NCBI GenBank assembly: GCA_011763485.2
Contig: JAANSK020279935.1
Span: 1-20,640, forward strand
DNA length: 20,640 bases
DNA from: Isoetes engelmannii
Taxonomy: Eukaryota > Streptophyta > Lycopodiopsida > Isoetales > Isoetaceae
Direction of reading: 5' to 3'
How positions within the stretch are numbered: position 1 is the stretch's first letter; each line of letters opens with the position of its first letter. Made by a program: the position numbers and the translations under genes. The notes below the pieces were generated by a model. It was not told the DNA's origin. It ran no database searches and saw only the letters and a program-made list of their open reading frames with translations. Below, in pieces: positions 17,130-20,640 of the stretch.

Positions 17130-17395
17130 TGTAGTAATTCCATGACTTTTCATATGCATTTGCCATAGCGAAGAAGTGATGGCTTCTTCGACATCAAATT
17201 GATTGCTGATCTGAAGCACATCTACTATGGATAAATTCAAGCCTCTATATGTATTATCTTGTTCTGTTTCATTTGCTTCTATTTCTTGAGCCTTATTTAT
17301 GCACCCCTCTAATGTTTGTATTGCTACATCAAATACGTTAAGTGGCATCTGCAATGCTTCCTCCTCAATTTGAACCATGACATCCACTAGAGCTA
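17130..17395 (-). pseudogene. Unrecognised open, exon-like block on the reverse strand
   Basis: On the reverse strand a T-rich tract ending CCAATATAG (acceptor-like) precedes an open stretch reading ALVDVMVQIEEEALQMPLN, VFDVAIQTLEGCINKAQEIE, GLNLSIVDVLQISNQFDVEE and AITSSLWQMHMKSHG. It ends at a stop near 17124. The composition is that of a normal helical protein, not translated repeat. I do not recognise the family. It lies 460 bases upstream of the hydrolase gene on the other strand. Confidence 0.35.
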
Positions 17396-17441
17396 TATTG
17401 GAAACAATAAGAATAGGATTGTAAAACAGAACTAACACCAA

Positions 17442-17856
17442 TATTTAGCATTTAGGGTAGATGTATCCTAAATATCCAGACATGCATTATCATGTAAGAG
17501 TTAATGTTTGGTCTAAAAGAACATTGGCTCGGCAGAAACATTTAAAAGGATGATCCAAAAAGCTAATAAAGAATTGGGGCATATGATTCATGCGCAACAT
17601 AAGACGTCCATAAAAGTTAACCAAGGCGATGTTTTTGAAAAAAATAGGGTATCACATTGTCCTGATCAGACAGGTAATGTCTTTATTCGACACATGGTGG
17701 CACGTGCCTTTAGACTTCTAAACTCTTTCTATCAATAACTTAAGTGAATTTAATTGTTTGTGCGTCGTTCTGTGATTTTTATGCTCCATAAATTGCTCTT
17801 ATTGTAATGCTTTGATTCAAAATTTTCTAGATAGTTCAAAAGCGTCTATACAATCA
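17442..17856 (+). other. Upstream region of the hydrolase gene
   Basis: AT-rich sequence between the reverse exon-like block and the hydrolase start. A 62-codon open stretch (17550-17738) has no recognisable similarity. TTTTCTAG at 17823-17830 could be an acceptor of a 5'-UTR intron just before the start codon. A clear TATA box was not identified. Confidence 0.35.
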
Positions 17857-19527
17857 ATGGGTTGTCTGGGTATGAACATGGTGAATATCTATCATAGCTA
17901 CATACGTAAGAAATTTAGAAGGCTTGGTTTGGAGCCAAAAGTGGTGCAACTAAATGATACTAGCACAACAATTCATTGTTGGATCCCAGACAAGATCAAA
18001 CATGGGGGTAAGCCAAGTTTATTATTGATTCACGGCTTTGGAGGAGATGGGCTATTAGGTTGGTTCAAACAGGTTCCAAGCCTCATCAATAATTATGCTA
18101 TTTATATTCCAGATCTTGTATTTTTTGGCAAGTCATTTACAAAATCTATTAATCGATCAGAAATTTTTCAAGCTCAATGCATGTTAGAACTAATGCAACT
18201 TGAGCAAGTAACACAAGTACATGTTGTTGGTACTAGTTATGGAGGCTTTGTTGCTTTCTATCTGGCCCATATGGCACCAAGTTTAGTGCAGAAGGTCGTG
18301 ATTAGTAGCTCGGGTCTGTGCATGGAGCAATCTTCTAATGATGGGATATTGAAGGAATGCAATGCATCCCATATTTCTGAAGTTCTTATGCCATTAGATA
18401 AGTGGCATGTTAAAAAGATGCTCAGTACCGCATATTGCAAACCAATGAGACATGTCCCTGATTGTTTAGCTATTGATATACAAACTGTAAGTTCAAATAA
18501 TATTGCCATCGCCATGTTATATTTATTATTCTTAACAAGACTATAACTGTAGGTACTTTCCTTAAACAGAGGTTATAAGATTCAGCTATTAGATGGAATG
18601 ACAATTGGAAAAGTCGCCCTTCCTACTATTTTGCAGGTAGAGTTAGTGTCTCTCCTTTATACTTATTGAGTCTTACACTTTCTAAGAGTGTTATTTGCAG
18701 GATGTTCTTATTATCTGGGGTGAAAAGGATAAGATTTTCAATGTGGAGCTTGCTTATGAACTCCAAAAGTAAGTCCCTTTCTCTTTTCCTCCTCCCTCCA
18801 CATAAAACACTCTTTTATGTTGAAGGTGCAAGATGTATCTTTATTTCTTGGCATCACATGGTCCATCCACATTACATATTGTTGGGTTCACAAAACCATG
18901 TGCCTTTTTAATACCTTTAATCTTTTGCAATTCCATTCTTCCACTTTCTCATAGCTGAGTTATTATATCGAACAAGATCTGGCTTTAATCTTGCTTAAAT
19001 AGCCAATTTTCGTTTCAAAAGATAGAAAAATCAATTATAGATCATTGAGGACATCATATACATTTGTGCATTTACCAGTGTATCAAATTGAACATAGTAT
19101 ATGGTCCTTCAATAATGATATGTGTCAACAATCTTTAGGATGTGAACATCTCCTGAAAGAACATATATATGTAATATATAATATATAGTCATCTAGCGTG
19201 ACAGGCATATATTATACATATACGGTCATCGTCATTTCTTTTCTCTCTTGCTAGATATTGTAATGACGTTTTAGATGCGGCCTTTACACAAGTTGATTTA
19301 GATGCGGCCTTTACACAAGTTGATTTCTATGAACAATTGTCCCCTCTTATGTAATAATCATTGATGTCATCGTTGTCATTAGTTTTTCTTATCTAGTTCT
19401 AATTTACCATTACAGGCACCTAGAGGGCAATGCCTCAATTGCCATTATCAAGGATGCAGGTCACGTGCCACAAACAGAGAAGACCAAAGAGTACAACAAC
19501 AACATAATTGAATTTCTTAGAAAGTAA
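17857..19527 (+). CDS. Alpha/beta hydrolase (ABHD6/monoacylglycerol-lipase-like plant family), four exons
   Basis: Exons are 17857-18486, 18553-18636, 18701-18768 and 19416-19527; all introns are GT-AG (66, 64 and 647 bases). The joined CDS is 894 bases, 297 residues. The catalytic machinery is complete: oxyanion motif HGFGG (59-63), nucleophile elbow GTSYGG with Ser127, acid Asp248 in WGEKDKIF, and base His277 in DAGH. The N-terminus (NIYHSYIRKKFRRLGLEPK, then TTIHCWIP) matches plant relatives of ABHD6-type lipases, which are about 300-330 residues long; a hydrophobic N-terminal segment is largely absent. Ser127, Asp248 and His277 lie on three different exons, so correct splicing is required for activity. 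ATG 17857 is chosen because the frame upstream lacks another ATG. AATAAA occurs at 19532-19537. Substrate is unknown; acylglycerol or another ester is inferred from the family. This is the only apparently intact gene here. Confidence 0.85.
19255..19350 (+). other. Candidate 96-base cassette exon in hydrolase intron 3
   Basis: A strong acceptor (TTCTCTCTTGCTAG, ending 19254) and a donor (CTTAT|GTAATA at 19351) bound 96 bases. These are open in the phase set by exon 3 and continue in phase into exon 4, so including them adds 32 residues between Gln260/Lys261 and the His277-bearing strand. It contains a perfect 27-base duplication (nine codons). Skipping gives the usual family spacing, so the skipped form is taken as the main product. 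Confidence 0.4.
19270..19323 (+). repeat. Perfect 27-bp tandem duplication
   Basis: Copies 19270-19296 and 19297-19323 are identical (TTTAGATGCGGCC...GTTGA). The length is a multiple of three and keeps the reading frame of the candidate cassette exon, repeating LDAAFTQVD. Confidence 0.95.
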
Positions 19528-19531
19528 TTTC

Positions 19532-19537
19532 AATAAA
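19532..19537 (+). terminator. AATAAA near the hydrolase stop codon
   Basis: AATAAA begins five bases after the TAA stop. It is unusually close for a plant poly(A) signal, so the true cleavage site may use other signals further downstream. Confidence 0.35.
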
Positions 19538-20043
19538 TGATCTCATGGAAAATTCATGGATCTTTTGTATGGCAACTCAATGAGGCCTTACCAAACACAA
19601 AATCTTCAATCTGTGTGATTGGGAACACAAATTTTAAATCTATACATGTCTTCCTAGTGAAAAGAAATATAGCAACAAACATACTTTATATGCAAGAAAT
19701 TATCTTTGAAGGGCATCTGACCACATATTTCTGTCTCTAGTTATGACGAAGTATCTTTGAATTCTTTTGGCTAGCTTCTCGGGTTGGCTTGGCCAACATG
19801 TTGGTTCTTCGTGAAAAAATGCATGCGTGCAAGAGGAACCAAATTTTTGCTTCACTTTTGAACTTTTGAAGTACAAGCTTTTATATAATGTCTTCAACCT
19901 AGAACAACCCAAGACCAAAATGTATCAAACTAATAAAAGTGAGAGATGGACAAGACTCATGCAAAAGATGGTACATCTCTAGAGTGGAACCATTATATCA
20001 CCAAAACGAAGGAAAATGAATAAACAACAATGATCTTGGCTTT
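19538..20043. other. 3' flank of the hydrolase gene, no gene seen
   Basis: AT-rich sequence without a recognisable protein or RNA gene; presumably 3' UTR followed by intergenic DNA. Open stretches of 60-70 codons on both strands lack family similarity. Confidence 0.45.
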
Positions 20044-20390
20044 CATCAAACTCTAGTGGCTAGGAGATTTTATTATCATGTAAAAGGTTGAAGGTCAATT
20101 TGTAGCTACCTCCTTTTCAAACTCGCGTATGAGGGTATCTACTAGCGATATGGTCATGTAACATTCACTCAATATCAATACTAAGGTGTTCAATACTAGG
20201 TGTCTACTTGCTATATGGTCATGTAACATTCGCTCATCAAACTCTAGCGGCTAGGAGTCTTTATTATCATGTAAAAGGTTGAAGATTGACTCTGTAGCTA
20301 CCCCCTCTTCAAACTTGTGCAGGAGGGTGTCTACTTGCTATACGGTCATGTAACATTCACTCAATATCAATACCAGAAATATTAGGATGC
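20044..20390. repeat. 191-bp tandem repeat with an internal sub-repeat
   Basis: CATCAAACTCTAG begins at 20044 and again at 20235, with the second copy shorter and about 85-90% similar. A sub-unit (GT(A/G)TCTACT.GC.ATA.GGTCATGTAAC) occurs three times, at about 20135, 20200 and 20327. The pattern suggests a small satellite or minisatellite array that underwent internal rearrangement. Confidence 0.8.
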
Positions 20391-20640
20391 TATAAGCGAG
20401 AAATAGAGTCGCATAGAAGTTTATTGTTAACCTTATCAAACTGATGTAAAGTAAATTTGCCGCTCCATGACCCTCCGGGTCCAAGTGGGCGTGGAATAAT
20501 TTTATTTAGGGCAATTTGTAAAAATACCCTTACTTATTTACAAATTTGTGAAAATGCCCCTACTTTAGGGGTATTTTGATTAAAATGATCCTAACTTTTG
20601 TTTGATAATCCAAATAAGATCATGTCCTTCAGATGAATTG
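20391..20640. other. Right-edge interval, no gene seen
   Basis: AT-rich DNA containing AAAATACCC / GAAAATGCCCCTACTTTAGG / GGGGTATTTT at about 20518-20576. This is a short inverted and direct motif cluster of the kind found near ends of plant repeats. The window ends before it can be resolved. Confidence 0.35.

Noticed and set aside
1-20640. tRNA, rRNA or snoRNA genes
   Set aside because: No cloverleaf with conserved TTCGANNC arm or other conserved RNA core was seen on either strand by eye; a tRNAscan/Infernal run would be decisive.

Overview
The window reads as nuclear DNA of a land plant with a large, repeat-rich genome. The evidence is plant-type gene families (alpha/beta hydrolase, PHO1-type EXS domain, GH17 glucanase), short GT-AG introns, Ty3/gypsy retroelements, fold-back MITEs, and many decayed reading frames whose stops often look like cytosine deamination. 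The exact lineage cannot be fixed from the sequence.

Layout. (1) 285-1055 (+): a decayed, intron-free frame whose C-terminal part is unmistakably histone H3-like, closest by eye to the centromeric type (CENH3), on a long charged N-terminal extension. (2) 1196-3200: an LTR-like repeat fragment, GGAAC-rich repeat, TG microsatellite and unresolved AT-rich DNA. (3) 3210-3652 and 5905-6316: two members of one fold-back MITE family. (4) 4179-5180: a 346-bp tandem duplication carrying two exons of a PHO1-type EXS domain (+), abutting a GH17 glucanase fragment (-). (5) 7112-7313: an unrecognised exon-like block (-). (6) 7583-9627: an LTR-like start, TATA box, about 1.6 kb of decayed unknown coding sequence and a poly(A) signal. 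(7) 9627-12560 (+): a broken Ty3/gypsy element with gag, protease and reverse transcriptase. (8) 12561-16230 (-): a second, different Ty3/gypsy element, tail to tail with the first, with gag, RT, RNase H and the start of the integrase region. (9) 17857-19527 (+): the one gene that looks functional, a four-exon alpha/beta hydrolase with a complete Ser-Asp-His triad and a possible fifth cassette exon. (10) 20044-20390: a 191-bp tandem repeat.

Only the hydrolase looks like a working gene. Everything else is decayed gene fragments and transposon debris. The most unusual item is the long histone H3/CENH3-like frame at the left edge. Second is the unidentified 1.6-kb reading frame, which sits where a retroelement LTR or leader would be.
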